NCBI RefSeq assembly: GCF_030463565.1
Contig: NC_134648.1
Coordinates: 45,041,498 to 45,105,497 of the forward strand
Length of the DNA stretch: 64,000 bases
Direction: 5' to 3'
Source: Pelecanus crispus
Taxonomy: Eukaryota > Chordata > Aves > Pelecaniformes > Pelecanidae
Shown: one piece after another, positions 13,601 to 28,600 of the stretch
Numbering within the stretch: the first letter of the stretch is position 1
How the letters are laid out: each line of letters opens with the position of its first letter
The notes under the pieces: model-generated
Told to the model about the DNA's origin: nothing
Seen by the model: the letters and a program-made list of their open reading frames with translations, nothing else
Database searches by the model: none
Translations under genes and position numbers: made by a program

Positions 13601-16600
13601 AACTGCTTCAATGTAAGAAACTGGCTACAAAATTATTAAAGTTTTTTTTTTTTTTAAAAAAAGGAAAACCTGATAAAATATTCAATACTTTCTAATTGTT
13701 AGCAATACAAATAACATTTAAAATTTACCATCTCTCTGACTAGTCTTGTCTTCCACTCTCTTCCTCTTTTTATCCCCCCAGTGGTTCCTTTCATCATCTT
13801 CTGCTTTACCTAACATTAAATTCATAAAGTTATTTCAAATATCTTTTTGAAGCATGGCAGATCATTTTTTAATTAATTTTTATAATCCATACTTGCGTAG
13901 TCTAAAAATGTAACTAGAACAGTGGTTCCCAACATGTGCATGTGGAAAAAGGTAGGCAGGGAAGGGTAAGAGAATAATGTGCATGGAGAAATTGCACATC
14001 CCAGGATTTACTTTGACTCCCACTACAAACAGAAGGCTTAAACCAAAAGCTACTAAACCTACCCCCCCCTTACCTTTCTGCCCATCTCTGGTATAAATGG
14101 CTGTAGGAGCAGCTTACTGACCACAGGTTTCTCTCTCAGCAAACAACTTGCCTGGTCTATGCTTCCACGAACCTCCTAACATCTCAAAAATATAGCCAGT
14201 TTATGGGCAGAGTCCTCAAGAACCAAGAGAACTAGCTCGTCTGTCCATGTGAAATGACATACTTAAGATATTTTTGTGCAGGAGTGTTCCTGAGTATTAA
14301 AATGATGAAATTACTCTCCCAGAAAGTAAGAGCCATAGTAAACCTCATCTGCTCCAAATGCAAGGTACCTTCTTTGACTGCCTTCTCTGAAAACAAAAAA
14401 TTCTTCCTCAGAAGAAAAGCCCACTTCCACCTTCGCTGCCTCTGCTCATGAAACTCTGCAGGGAAGTAACAAAAGCACCAGAACAAAGCATGCATATATA
14501 ACTAATCCTGTCCCAGTTCACTGCTGGAAGATGTCTGATGCTATTATGGGGAGGACAATTATAAATAGAAAAGGAAACAACTTTGGGAATAGAGGAAACA
14601 AAAATAATCAAAATCTAGAAAGAAAGGAATGGAATGGAACAAAGACAAGCAAAAAGGAGTGAAAAAGCTGTAATTTTTTTTGTCCCACAAGAAATGCATG
14701 GCACAAGTTAAAAAGGAGGTAAATGGTTCCCTATATCAGTCACAAAGGTGCTCCCATGAATTAGAATCCAACCTTTCGTATGGAAATCCAAAGGATGCTT
14801 AATGACTGGTCCTGCACTAGTGCAGAAGGCAGGGATTTTTTCATGGCTGTCTCACTGAACTCCAGGGCAACCAAATCACTTCATCATTTTATACCTCAAT
14901 TTTCACATCTATGTGGTAGGAATGATGAGACCTACTTCTCCACCGCAAAGTACTTCAAAATATAAGGAAAAGTAATTTATACTAAACACAAGCAAATTCC
15001 AGAATAAAAATTGCTTGTATTTCTTCCCCCTCAAATGTATTTTTTATCTGAGACACAGCACTTCAGAGTTTCCATCAAACACCTATTTAAAAAAAAAACA
15101 AAAAAACCAACAAGCTTTTTTACATCTTAACTCAGAATTTTTGCAGGAAAAACAGATACTGCAAACTGCAGCCCCCTTCTTGTGATTCTCCCCAAACATT
15201 ACCTTGGGCTGGACTGAAGGAAGAAAAACCAAATTTTCATAGCTAATGTGTAATGAAAGGATTTCTAAAACACAATTCATAATTAAGAAATGCATAGGAT
15301 TAAGTCATGTTACATTTCATCACCAGGCATCATAAGATTAGCAGCCATCTAGCTGCTCTGCGAGGCAGAGGGTGCTGTTTCTGGGGTTTCAAGATCTCCT
15401 TTTGCATTGCTATCTTCTGTGTCCGTCTTTTCTTGCTCTTCCACTTGAGTATTTGGTATGCACCTCAACTCTAAACTTATCAGAATCACCAGCGAGGCTC
15501 TTGGCAGCCTGACAGAGCCTCAGAACAAAAACGGAGCAGAGAGGAGCAGCTGGTCCTTTTAGTGCTCTGCTGGGTCCCTTTGTCTGCTCTGCACCCTGGA
15601 GGCCACCGGGATAAACTTGCCAGTGACTGCAGTGAATTTCACTGCGCTGCCTTTAGTACAAGAAGCTGTAAATAGCGTGAAAACTAAAAATTGTTAGGTA
15701 TGGCTCCATTCCCTAATAGGACTAGAGCACAGTGAAGCGGGGGAGAGGGAAAAGAAACTCCACAGTGAAGGCAACAACTGAAATAATGACAAAGAACATT
15801 CAGGTTGGTTTAAAGCAGAAATGCAGGGGTACTCTTTTTACCGAAAGTGTTCCCCTGTATAGCTACTTTTGGTACTCCTAGCACTTGCTTGACTTGCAGT
15901 GTTTTTACTTCAGTGGTAATTAAATCAGTGTAAAAAGTTGGGTTTGTCAGGTTTAGCATTAGAAACTGATATGCAAGCGTTTTTGTCTAGGGGACAGTTC
16001 CATTAAATAGTTGAAACAACTATAAAAAAAGCTCCTGTTCGGAAAAAAAGAGCATACGGACCCAATGATCTATATAAGAACAGGCAAACAAAACCAAAAT
16101 ACCCACAAACCAAAACCCAGTGGTTACAAACTAAAAGCTAATTTCTATCATCAGAGTACTGTTGGCCACTTCCTAGAGGGGTCAATGAAAGAGGGTGCCA
16201 CAGTTCTGAGCACAAGGTAGCTCCCGAGCAAGCAGCAGTGTCCACTTTTTAATAGAAGGTTTAGTAACACTACTAACACCTCCTTAACAAGCTAAGTAGA
16301 GAACTTTTCTTTGCCTGTTATACTTAGGCAAGTTGCAAACTAAGAAACAGAACTTGCTGTAGTAGCATGCAAAGGCATTGTTTCCAAACGGGGAGCGCAA
16401 GCTGAACATAAGGTCATGCAAATTTTACACACTTTTTTAACTTTTTTTTTTTTTTTTTAAGCATGTCTGAAACACTGAAGAGATATATCCAGAAAGGGCT
16501 GCATCCAGAACTGCTGCTTGGCCTCTAACGTGCCTAAGTTTGCCAAGATGCCTCTCAAACACACAGGTTTCCTTGACACTTTGCAGTTGTGCCTTCTGGT

Positions 16601-19600
16601 CACGTCCAGAAGTTCCCCAGCCAGAGCACCTTTCATATGACATAACCGACTGCCTAGTGGTCAGAAAGTCATCAGTGAACAGGTGTGTGTTTTAAGCTGT
16701 CTTTACTACAGAGCCACTCAAAGCCGTGGCTCCTCCAAGAGCTCTCTAGTGACAAAACTGAAACCTTGCCTTCATTCAGACTCGTCTCCTGCTAAAAGCG
16801 GTCCATTACGCAACCGAAAACATGAGACGCTTGGCACCAGAGGTAAAGCAAGGAAGAGGGAACCTGACACTGTTGCTTAATGGTCAGGGCAGTAAGCCAG
16901 AGCAGAGGAGACCTGGGATCCTTCCTGCTCCCTCAGCTCTGTAGGTTATTCTATACATTATAGTAATCTTACAGCGGTACCATCTTTCAGAGCAGAAGAG
17001 ATGCACAGGCAGCGTCTGGTAAACAAATATATGAGATTTAAGACATACAAATCACGTAAGATTGCCTATCCTGTAGACTTTGTCACACAGTATAAGGCAT
17101 CTAAAGGAAAACAAGACTCCCAAGTTAAAAACAAACAAGAAACTCCACCAAGAAACCTCATCATCAAAAGGTCAGGCAAAAACATGAACCATCATTAGAT
17201 TATGGCAGAGTTGGGACCACTGAAAAAAAGACGCAGGAGGATTCCTGAAAAGCTTTTTCTCCAATACTTCAGGAACACTTTTCTTCTTCTAGTCCTTTTC
17301 CTCTAACCTAGGATGCCTGGTCTATGGCCATAACTTACTAATAGCCATGTTTTTCCCCTTAAGGGCACACTGTGGTAAACTTACAGCTGTCAGCAAGGTG
17401 CTGTTGCCAAAATACTCCCAGAGAGTTTGGAAATGGAGGCATATACTGCACAATGTATTTACAACCTGCACATGCAGAATAAATATGACAAACGCTAGGC
17501 GTACTGTCAATTAACTGTCCCATGCACGTGTTGTAAATCTAGTCATATAGCAAGAAATAAGCCATATCATGCCTGGTTTAGAAAGGGCAGACATACTTGA
17601 GTTGACCAAACGCTTAGCCAAGTAAAGCTTTTAAACAGCTGCGGTTTAAACTACTCATAGGTTCTCCCCTTTCATCTCAATCATTTGCTGCATTTCCCTT
17701 GTCTAGAAGTCATCACACTGATAACGAAAGCTTGTGAAAGGGAACCCACGCCTGCATGTCAGAGTCTCGCACACAAATCTAGCTCAAACTCATCTTCAGT
17801 GGCAACTGATATTCAGACACCAGACTCCATGCAGGAGCAGCCGAGATGCAGAAATAGTTTTAGGTCAACTGTGCCATGGGGCACTAACATCTAGTGTGAA
17901 ATACACCAAAACCTGCATTTTCATCTTAAACTACTGCAGCAAAATCTCCCAGAGCCTAAGAATTTTGTATGCAGCCATTATCAGGGAAGAGTATCAGTTT
18001 AAGAGGATGTGAAGCAGTGCATGCTCTGGAGGACCCCTGGAACGTGCCGTGCTGGTAAATCACGCTGCACTCTTGCAGGTGAGAAGTAAAGCAGTCCAGC
18101 TGAGCAGAGAGCACAGCTCATCCTCAGTGCAGCGTCCGGAAGGGAAGCCTGGCCGAGACAACTGCCTCGGGAAGGATGAACCACCTTTACACACTTCTCC
18201 AAGGCAAAACCTCAGTTTTGAATTGCAGAATGATCCTAAGGAATCCAGACCTAAGGGATCACTGGAAAACAAAGTGACTTTATGCACTTTTGATCCCCTC
18301 TCTTACCCCTAGGGCATGTCAGAGGAATTCAAGGAAGGAATATATGTTAAAGTCGAGCTATAGTCGTGCTTTGGTTTAAATTTTTCTTGCAACCTTTTAT
18401 TTCCATGTTTTACTGCATAAATGCAAAACCTGAGGATCTGAAAGTTTTTACTGTAAATCTTGACTACGTTTTACTGTAAATATTCTGCTATTGCTGAACA
18501 AGGTGATCCAGATAAACCAGGCCTATATTGCTTTCAAAGAAACTGTATAAAAAGGAGCATACATTTTTACAACCTAAGAAACACACAGTAGAAAAATCAT
18601 GGTATAGTTGCATGATACATTGGCCTCAACAGTAATGCTGAATTATGGAGTATTCCCCCAGAAAGCTCACTCATTTCTGTTTAAGGGTACAATTTGTCTC
18701 CCAATGCACCAGTATAATTGTAGGGCCACATAAACAAGATCACTGAAGTGATCCAGGTTAAACAGACATATATTTAAGAGTGAAATACACTGTTAGTTAA
18801 TCAATACATGTAATTCAGGACATACAGAATAATAAGAAAAATACTAATATTTCCTCATGATCTATGGCCTTGTAAACTGACAATCTAACATTTTTTAATT
18901 TTACAATGGTACATAGCAATAGGTTAGTTATTTGTTCTTTTCCCCAAGCATCCCGTCTTATAAAAGAATCAAGTGGGTTTGGGGTGGGGTTTTTTTTTTG
19001 CATTTTGGGTGTGGGGGTGGTTGTTTGTTACAAAATCTTACACAAAATTGGAGACATAGAGTTTCAATTCTGAAAGCTTACCAAGAGGTGCTTTGAGAAA
19101 CCTGCGCTCAATCCCTTGCTCTATCTGAAGCAGTGCAGATGCCAAGTAGTGGACCACATTATTAACTGGCTGAGGAGTACTTGTACTTGTTGATGCAGCA
19201 CTTGGAGCTTCAGTTTTTAACCCAACGAGTCTAGAATAGAAATGTATTAATTTTTTTTTTTTTAAACATACTTTGGATTGAACACCGTATATATTTGTAC
19301 AAGTCTGCATCCACAGTAGATTTTTATTTTCACTTCATTTACATGCATGGACTATGAAGAAATATTGCACAAGTGTAATTAGATATCCCAGTTCTCAAGT
19401 TTGCTTTATTAGTCTAATTAATCTAGGTAAGTTATCTTTAGGTAACAAAGTTATCTAAATTTCAAGAAATGTGGATGATTAATTTCAATACAATTATTAA
19501 GATTTCCAGAAGATCTGATGCAACATCCATCAGCTAGTTTATGAGAGATTTCTGTGAAGAGTATAGTCCCAATAATTCTTCAGCGAATACACTTCCAGTG

Positions 19601-22600
19601 GTGAGGTGCAGCCTTTTACAATACCTCCACCTGCAGAAGTTCAACTACATATACCCCCAAATTAATAAGATTTTTTAAAAGAAAATAAATGAAATAAAGC
19701 CAGAAAGTAATTTTAGACTGTTAAATCAGGAATTGTTAACTTAGATGTTCTCATCCTTGGAGGATTTTTCTAAAATACTAACTCTTCGGGGGGGGGATAG
19801 GGGGGGGAATATGACACGACACCCCCCCCCCCCCGCCCCCCCCCCCCCAAAAAAAACAACCCCCCCCAAAAAACCCACAAAGGGGGAGGTAGGTTTCCAA
19901 TAAGACTGCCTTCTTTGACCAAAGACTAAGTAATCATTTCAAAGTGTAGTTAATCTTCCTGAACCACAAACATTAAGTATAGCGTAGGAGAGCAACTCAC
20001 ACTAATGAAAATAAAATTCAATTTCTACTTGGGGTTTATAAAAAAAAAAAACCCTAATTAAGACTGTCTGGATTCTGCTTTATTCTGGTGAATAAGCAAT
20101 GCCTTTGGTTGTCCCTGTTCTTTTTTCACACTTAAAAGCTGTTCATTATATTTTGCAGTCACACGCATTTTGAGAGCCTGAAAGCAAACAGAAAGAAAGC
20201 TGCATAGTTATTTACATTTCACTAGTCACACTCCAAGGTCTTAATGAGATGTCACTTGCTCTGAGGTGGATAAAAAGCCCAGCATCAAAAGCAATCTGTC
20301 ACATGATTTCAGAATCCCATAGTCTCTGTTTTAATATGCAAGACTTTATTAGAGTAGACTTTATTTTCAGAAACTTTGACAGAGTCAGTATCAAATGGAA
20401 AAAAAATGAAGCAACAAGCTTCTGCAGTTGAAACGAGAGTTGGCAATGGAGCAAGTGCCCAAGACAGCTGCAGACAGATAAATTTTAGCTTCTCAATTAG
20501 AACAGTGGAATATTTCTATGTTGTGGTTTTCAGGAAGCAAATGTCTGTAAATTCTGTCATTAATATAAAGAAGAATGACCCTATTCATTTTGCATGCAAC
20601 TAGAGAACTCTGATCCAAAGGGCAGTCCTACATGAAAATACTAATACAGCAAACTGGAATAAAAAAGGAAAAACCTTAAAGAATTTAAAATTCCTACATC
20701 CAATACAGCATTCAAGAGTCCACTCGGAAATAAAGCTTTCATAAAAGTCTAATTGAAGAAAACCTCACAGAATACATAAGCAAAGACTATGCTAGTACAA
20801 TGATCACCTCTAATGAATTGTTTTTCCTGCAATATTTCAACATTCACATCCTACGAAGACATACAATTTTATATGTATTAACTTAAGGTATTTCTCTTTC
20901 TCTTTATTTCTGAAAATTATGCAACTTCTAAATATTTAATTCTCAGAAGTCTTCACAGTTTCTATAGTTTGATTTACAACAGACACCGATAAAAAGTCCC
21001 ACATCTGTCTCAAACATTTGTTTAAAAAACAAACAAAAACCCAACAGAACACTTTTACAGTTGCAACACTATATGATTTGAGGTTTCCTCTCATTTACCA
21101 TGTTGCAGCTTGCTCTACGGGAGGATCATAATTCTTGAAGTTACAAGATTATATCTCTGTTTTGCTGCGGTGCTGAAGGTTAATCCAGACCATGGCCTGT
21201 TGCAGTGATGGTTCTTACTGTGACTCATGAAGAGGTACACTGGCCAGTTTAACCAGCAATTTGTTACTATTATCATTTTCCCTTTTAAACACTCCTACTC
21301 TTTCCACAAGTGCTGGGTTGTTTTGGTTTTTTTTTTTTTTCCTTGTGGAAAATAAAACAGAGATTGCCAGATTAACTTTTCTCTGCATTTTAAATGATTT
21401 TAAAATGAATTCACATATTTCTTATTTGATAATTAATGTTCACTTTGAGCAGTGTAATATCTGAATAGTAGAAGTTGTAAAAATTGGTGTCTTAGTCTTA
21501 CATGGTAGTAGAACAGCATCATTCAGGAAATAAACAAATGCAAAAATCTCACATTTTACAACTCAAATCTTAAAAAAAACCCCAAAACACTCCAAAGAAC
21601 AACGAATTTGAGGGTAAAAACGATTTGAAGGTTAAAAAACCCAGAGCACTACTATAAAACTCACAGGGAAAAGCCATTATTTAAACCATAGCTCTTACCT
21701 GTCTTTCACAATAAACTTATCTTGATCATCAGTTTCCATTTCTTCAGATTCTTCGTTCACAGTTTTAATTATACCATTTTCTTTGTTTTCATCATTCAGA
21801 AACTCATACCGCCCATGTTCTAAGGCTGCTCTCCAAGACTGTCTGTCTGTAACCTGAAGCAAACACACAAACTTGAAGTTTCTAAAGAATTCAAGGCCAC
21901 AAACTTTTAGTGCCAATTACTGTCTATGCTTAATTTAATTATGCTTTCAGTAAAACCCATGGCACGCAAGACTTCTCATTTAAGCTACAGACTCAACGGC
22001 ACCACCATGCTTCTAGGTGTTCTACAATTCACAAATACCTTAATAGCCCCCAATGTTCCTTGGTAGATCCTGTCTTCAATGTCCAAAAGAAAGTCTCTAA
22101 GTCTCAGTTCAAGCTGCCTCTCTGCAGATACGTGAGATCCATCATGGGCATTCTGCATCCTTCCCCGCCCTGAAGAAGGTCTAATGTCACTTTGAGGTTT
22201 GTCTGCAAAAATAGCAAGTAACTTTGTCTTAGTGGACTTTGTTCCTTAAAAGTAGCCGCTGGTGGAGGGAAAAAAAGTAGCACAGGGCAGAACAAACAAA
22301 ACACACAGGTTCAAAACTCCCTTCCTGTAGTGACAGTTGCCAACACCAGTATCTCCATACCAGCTAAGGCACCCAATCCAACCAAGCAGGTATACTTTAA
22401 AGGGAAGACTTCCAAATTAGCATCTGCTCATCCCAACACACAGGATGAGAAATCCTTGCCAATTTAAAAGTCATTCTTTTGTCTTAAAATACTTTCTAAA
22501 GTAGTAATCAACAACTCTCTGCTGTAAGTGCAAGGAGGAAAAAAAAACCACCAAGAAAGAGAATAAAGTCACATTTCTAGTATTTTTCATATTTGATGGC

Positions 22601-25600
22601 CCTTACTTTACAGGAGGAGAACTCCTCAGTTTTCTTTCCTGCATGCGTCTTTATCATGGCAACATTTAAAACAAGCATGCGCAACTGACAATCGCAAACT
22701 AACAGACCAAGATATAATCCCTTTTAAAAACAAAACAAACCTAAACTTTAAAACGAAACAAACAGATAAAGATTACACAGACTAGACTGTCTGGGTCCTT
22801 TAATTAAAGGCAGGGGAAAAAAGGAACTAGACAGCAAGATAATTTATGAAAAAGAAGGGAAGAGCTGATGGTGGGCCATCAAGCAAAAACCTCTTCATAA
22901 CAGAACTGAAAATTCATGCAAAAGCTCAAAAGCCACAGGAAAGAGCTGAAAGCATGCCCAGATCCTAAATTAGTGCTTGCAAATCTGCATAAGTGGCACA
23001 AGTTTCTGTTCACAGGATTTACCTTAAATCCTATGAGTGCTGTGATGAGGTAGCATATGCAAGAACTTAGAGGTATTTAATAAAAAATTACCATGAAGTT
23101 GTTATTAAGGAAGTACAGGATGAATTTCTAAGACACTCTCAACTGCAGAAACAATTCCCTGCAACCGAAAGTAACTATGCAAATATTCTCAAAATGTGTA
23201 CTAGCATACTCTGACATCTGGATGCGGGAAATGTCCTTTTTGGTTTAAAAGAAAAAAAAGAAATGTTTTTTTTCTTGAGCAGAACTGAAGACAGCAGCAA
23301 TTGGCTTGCAAATAATTGATGAGGAAAAGTTAACGGGTACTGGAGTAAAATTGCATAATAGCACATACCAATTTTATTTCCATGTTTTTTTGAGCTGGAA
23401 TTGGAAAAGGGAGTAGGGCAGTCTACAGGGCAAGAGAATCACAGAGTAGTTCTCACTTGCCCTGCAAGTAATTTCAGGCAATTTGAAGTCATTTGAAGGC
23501 AACAGGGCAGCAGCTGGAGTCCACTGCAGTAGAGCTCCCTCCAAAGTGAGCTACACGTGGCCACTTACCACTGCTTATCACGCAGAGGAAACGGCACTGG
23601 TATTGGACCACTGCATTTGAATATTCTTCATCTCTATTAAAGTGAAGTTCAAAGCTGCCTTTTTTTTTAAAAAAAAATGTCAATGTTATTCTACAGTTCT
23701 AACATATAAAAAGAAGAAAAAAAAAATCTATGATTGTGGAAATCAAGTTGCTTCAGGGCATAAAGCAACACACAAGATACAGATAAAGGTGCAGCAACTA
23801 GGAAAACAAGGAACCACACACAAACACAAATATATCGGAAAGTGACAGAGATTTTCTCACGAAAACACACAAACATAGCCACAAGGCCTCCAAATAAAGC
23901 TTAATTACTATGCAGAAACTGTCCTGTGCTAGTTTCCACCGAAAGAAACAGCAGATCAGTTACGGATTTAGTAGTATCTGACATGTTCGTGGCATGTCCT
24001 GGCATACACACCCCAGTAAAACAGAACTCAGCCCTGCTCTGAATAATTTTCCCTTGCCCCAATACAGATATACCAAGATCCGCAGAGTAATTTGGCATAA
24101 TTCAAAACAAAATGCAATTTCTTAAACATTACCCTAGGGAGTTTCATTCTGGTAACATCCTCTACCCACCAAAAACAAGCCAGCTGCAAGCATGCGTATG
24201 CTGAATTTTATCAGTGATTGGAGCTAATGCCTTGTCAATAAATGGCAAAATACTTGGCTAGCTGAGAAGGGGAAAAAACGTGAATCCTAGGTCTAGGATG
24301 GGTTTAAGTATGCCCCTACACTTTGAAACCCATAAAAACAATACTGCTCTGCAGGTGTCTCATCCTCCTGTAACAAGAGTCTGCCAAAAGAAAAGGGAAA
24401 AAAATAGAGGAGTATCACAGAATCCACCGCACTGATGTTAAGCCACATAACCAACACAACTATGCTATTTTTTTCCTCCAAAGGTTTTAATATGACCCTG
24501 CAATATGCTATCATTCCTTTGTTCACAACAGGCCAGTAAAGGCTTTTGAATAATTTCATGCATTATAATGTTATGAAAGAACATGTCCTACTCAACAAAT
24601 TAAGGTAATAGTAATTGCCTCCCTTTGCAACGCTTCTGTCTCCAGTGTCATATCGTGTGTCTCCTTTCATCATACTGGAAATGAGGACATCAGATGATCA
24701 AAACTATGATTTGCCTTTAGCAAATACTAATCTTTATTCCCCAGTTCATCTTTTCCCAAAGCTCAAATTACTTCCTAAAGATGTTTGTTTAAAAGCCAAT
24801 CCCATTTTATTAAGCAGTGAGGTAACAGAAAAATTATTGCTTTTTTTAGCACAAAACACCAGAAAAACACCACAAAGATCCATCTGGGGGGGTGGGGAGA
24901 AGAGAGAGAGAAAAAAGGAAAAAAACAAACCTGTTTTCCATAGAGTGAAACAATGCTTAAGAACAAGTCTTATTTCTTAGGAATTACAATTAAATGAGAA
25001 TTAGAGGTTTCTAGAATATTATATAGAAGTTACAGCTGTGGAAGCAAATTAAGATCAGGAACCTTTCATTTACCTGGAATATGGAATTTTTCCACAGGAA
25101 AACTGCTTAGTTGTTCATATATTCTACTTTTCTCTTGTAAAAGAGTTTCTTTTAAGGCACTCTCCCTATGTCCTCGGGAATTGAGAGCCTCTAGGAGTTG
25201 GTCCAGTTGTTCCCGAGAATTGTAAAAGCACCAACGGTTTGGTTTATATACTGGCCTTGGCACCTCTACAACAACACTGGTGTGTGAATCTTGGTCAATA
25301 TTGGAGGTAGATTCAGAAGATTTCAAAGACTCTCCAGTTTTACTGAATACCTGAGGTTCATTTGTGCAAGACTGTACACTATTCTGAAAGGAAGAGGTTC
25401 GAGGCAACAACATGTCTTCTGTGAGACCAGAATAGTCCTCTTCTATAAACAATCCAGGAACAGAGGGGAAAATCCAGTAGCGTCGGTACAGACGGTCACG
25501 ACCTAACGGGGTGATATTTGTGCAGGCTGTTGCATTCTGAATCTTTTCTAACAGTTCCTTCTCTTTCTTCTGTTGCTCCTGTTTTAAAGCTTCTTCATCT

Positions 25601-28600
25601 TCAGCAGTAAGAGGTTCACTCTTTTCACAAGTGGTCTCTTCTTGTCTTGTAAATTCTTTATATCCATTTTGCCCTCTCCTTCCTAAAAGTTACAGGAAGA
25701 AGAATGATAGCTTATAAATTCTTTAACCAAAAACTCAAAGCGCAGGTTTTGGTTCTGTCCCTTTCTGATTATGTATTACACTGTCAAGGACCATCAGCTC
25801 AGTCAAGAAACAATACTAGTTTTATTAAAGAAGAATTCAAGTGATTAACCCCCTTCCCTCGATAAAGAGGAAGCCATCTTTAGTGTACTTTCACTTTGCA
25901 GAAACTAGACCAAGTCTCATTTACTGACATTGTCATTTTTAACACAACAAAAAAAGAACCAAAACTTTAAGAACTTAAAAATATTACAATCAAGTAAAAT
26001 TCTAGGAATTTCATTACTGAATACAAACTGGTTTGGACTTAATTTATCATACTCAAAATTATCAACTTAAATCCCCCAAAGACCTCAAGCAAAACCAGAA
26101 CTCCTGTATAAGAGCTTTTATTGCAAACTCAGTTACGTTATTTTACCCAATGTTTTTTACATATACGCTACTATTTTTTTCCCCCTCGACTGGTACCACC
26201 TGAAAGTACTCCAGTTCACATCTTAGTTTACCAAAGAATCAGGTCCTGACAGTCACCTAGAAAAGCCCATCTTGTAATTAACACATGCAATGGTGAAAGA
26301 TGCCATCAGCACTCAATTTCTACCGATTTCCAGTGTGACCTTCAGTTTCTCTAATTGTAGGAATGAAATAACACTTGTTTGCCCTCCAGGCACAATGTCT
26401 CAAACGTGGGCATTCGCGAAACCTGAAATTCTGTTTAAGACCTCATTGTTTTGCCATCATAAAGCTGTAGTAAACATGCAGACTCAGAATTTCTCCCCCA
26501 GGTACTGTTAGGAACTGTAGATGTTTGCAACCTGAAGTCCACAATGATCCAGGACTTTCACTGGCACAGATGCTAGCACAAAGCCTTCACAGGAGAAACG
26601 TACAGATGAGCTAGCTAGCAGCCCAAAGCCATCAACAATTCATCCTCATGTGGCGATATCTATGTTTAGTTACAAATAGCAGGCCATGCCATTTACTGCA
26701 CCACAGCTCAGCATACTGCTGAGGAAATTAAATCTGGGGATAAGTCTGTTTGCATTCTTATGTAGAAGGCATGCCGCTTCATTAACAAAGGCAAACTAAA
26801 CCCAACCACTCAATGTAACCTTTTCATTTAAAATACCTGTTGTTTTTGCAGCTTCCTAATAGAAAGAATCAAAACCACACCATACCCTACTAGATGAGAG
26901 ACTCCTACAACTCTCTATGAGTGCACTACTCACAGCTGTAATGGTTTGTTAGCCAACAGCCTGTGTTGTTTTTTTGTTTGTTTGGGTTTTGTTTTTGGTT
27001 TTTTAGACAAAAGAGGAATCCAGACAGCAAGGATAGAAGACAAGAAGAAACAGAAGTGTGAAAGAACATACAGCTGACCATTAGAACTACATCAGGCCAG
27101 CTCAATGCACTTAAATAGCCCATTATGACCGTGTCCAAGTGAGGGGTTTTTCTTCTTTCCCTTTAAAAATTTACAGGAAAGATTGATACTTTATAATATT
27201 TTACTATAAAAACCAAGAACTTCCTGCATGCCTGTGTATACATGTACACAAATGAACAAATACATTATAGCACTACCTCTTCCTCGTTTTTTGTTTGGTC
27301 CCAGCTCTTCTTCATCCTCTGTCACTGTGTCCATGTCTTGCTCTTTACGTTCAATTTCTTTACTCTCTGTGCTAGTATCAAGGTCTTCTCGTTCCTCCTC
27401 CCTGACACAATAAAATAAACAAGAGGTGACTAACTGACCAACCATGTATTAAAAGCTGAATGGAACAAAAAAAAATATACAATAGAATATGGCATCTTCA
27501 ACACAAACAGTATTTTCCTCTCAGAATTACTTAAGCTAGTAAAAGACCTAAAATGCCTGTTAAAAATAAACTTTAAGTCATAGACTATATTAAAATCCAG
27601 AAGAAACCCACTGAACTGTAACTGTAAAGTTCCACATTAAAGACTGAAACCTGCTCTTTGGTATTCACTCTTTCATTTGAAAAGCATTATAATAATCAGA
27701 CCCTTTTGGGAGACATCTTAGTGTAGTTCTACTGGCCTGAATTATTTTTTTCATGACTAAAAAAATGTCTCCTCGTAAAAAATGCATACTGTTTTATAAA
27801 ATGCTCATAACACATTTTTCCCTTATCTAGCAAATATAATTAAAAATCTACAGAACTACATGCAACCATTACAGGATAATATTTATTTTTATTTTTTCTC
27901 AATTATAGTTTCAAAAACATAGCACAAATCTGTCTTTGGCCCATGCTCACCTTTTGCAAGCAGATTTATTTAACTAACTCCCTTCCTCAAGCAGGTATAG
28001 ATACAGTGTTGTCTATACACTTTGCTTTATTTCTGGAATCATATACAGCTGCATGTGCATGAATCTTACTACCTGAAACCACACAGTTTTATTAATAGAA
28101 CAAAAAACCTTGGTTTTATGGAAATCAACTGGGATAGCACAGCATTTTTTAAAAAAATGCTATTGAATTTGATTCATAAACTGTTATGAGAGGTCAGTAT
28201 TATCTAGCTCAGATGAGACCAATTCCTCAATTAGAAAACAAACCAGAATGGTCTATTATGAAGATATTCACAGACATGAAATCAATGCAAGACAAAAAGT
28301 AATGCAAAAAACAAAGTAGATTTTGCAAGTTTCTGTTATCAGTAGGTAAAATTGTCAAGCTTTCAACAGAATTACAAGTATAATAAAAGTTCATTTTAAA
28401 AATAAAATCACTTTCATAAAACAATTCTAGAACACTAGGAAGAAAAATAAAAGCAGCATTAAGGGCTATATACTTAAATGAAAAAATACCTTTGTATATG
28501 ATCAAGTCAATGAAAAGTACATAGGTAAGGTCTGGCCACATAACTGGGAGGTGCTATATCGTATGTATCACAGTAACATCATATATCATACCCAACAGAT

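Larger units (their letters stand above)
11079..19081 (-). other. BAZ1A intron (8,003 nt)
   Basis: Large GT-AG intron before the PHD exons. It contains a 42-nt purine run near the acceptor (11100-11141), an A16 plus G23 homopolymer pair (13375-13427), an A/C tract (16085-16120), a T run (16442-16458) and a T/G tract (18972-19029). Scattered ORFs under 100 codons resemble nothing known. No exon-like segment with BAZ1A homology. Confidence 0.8.
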
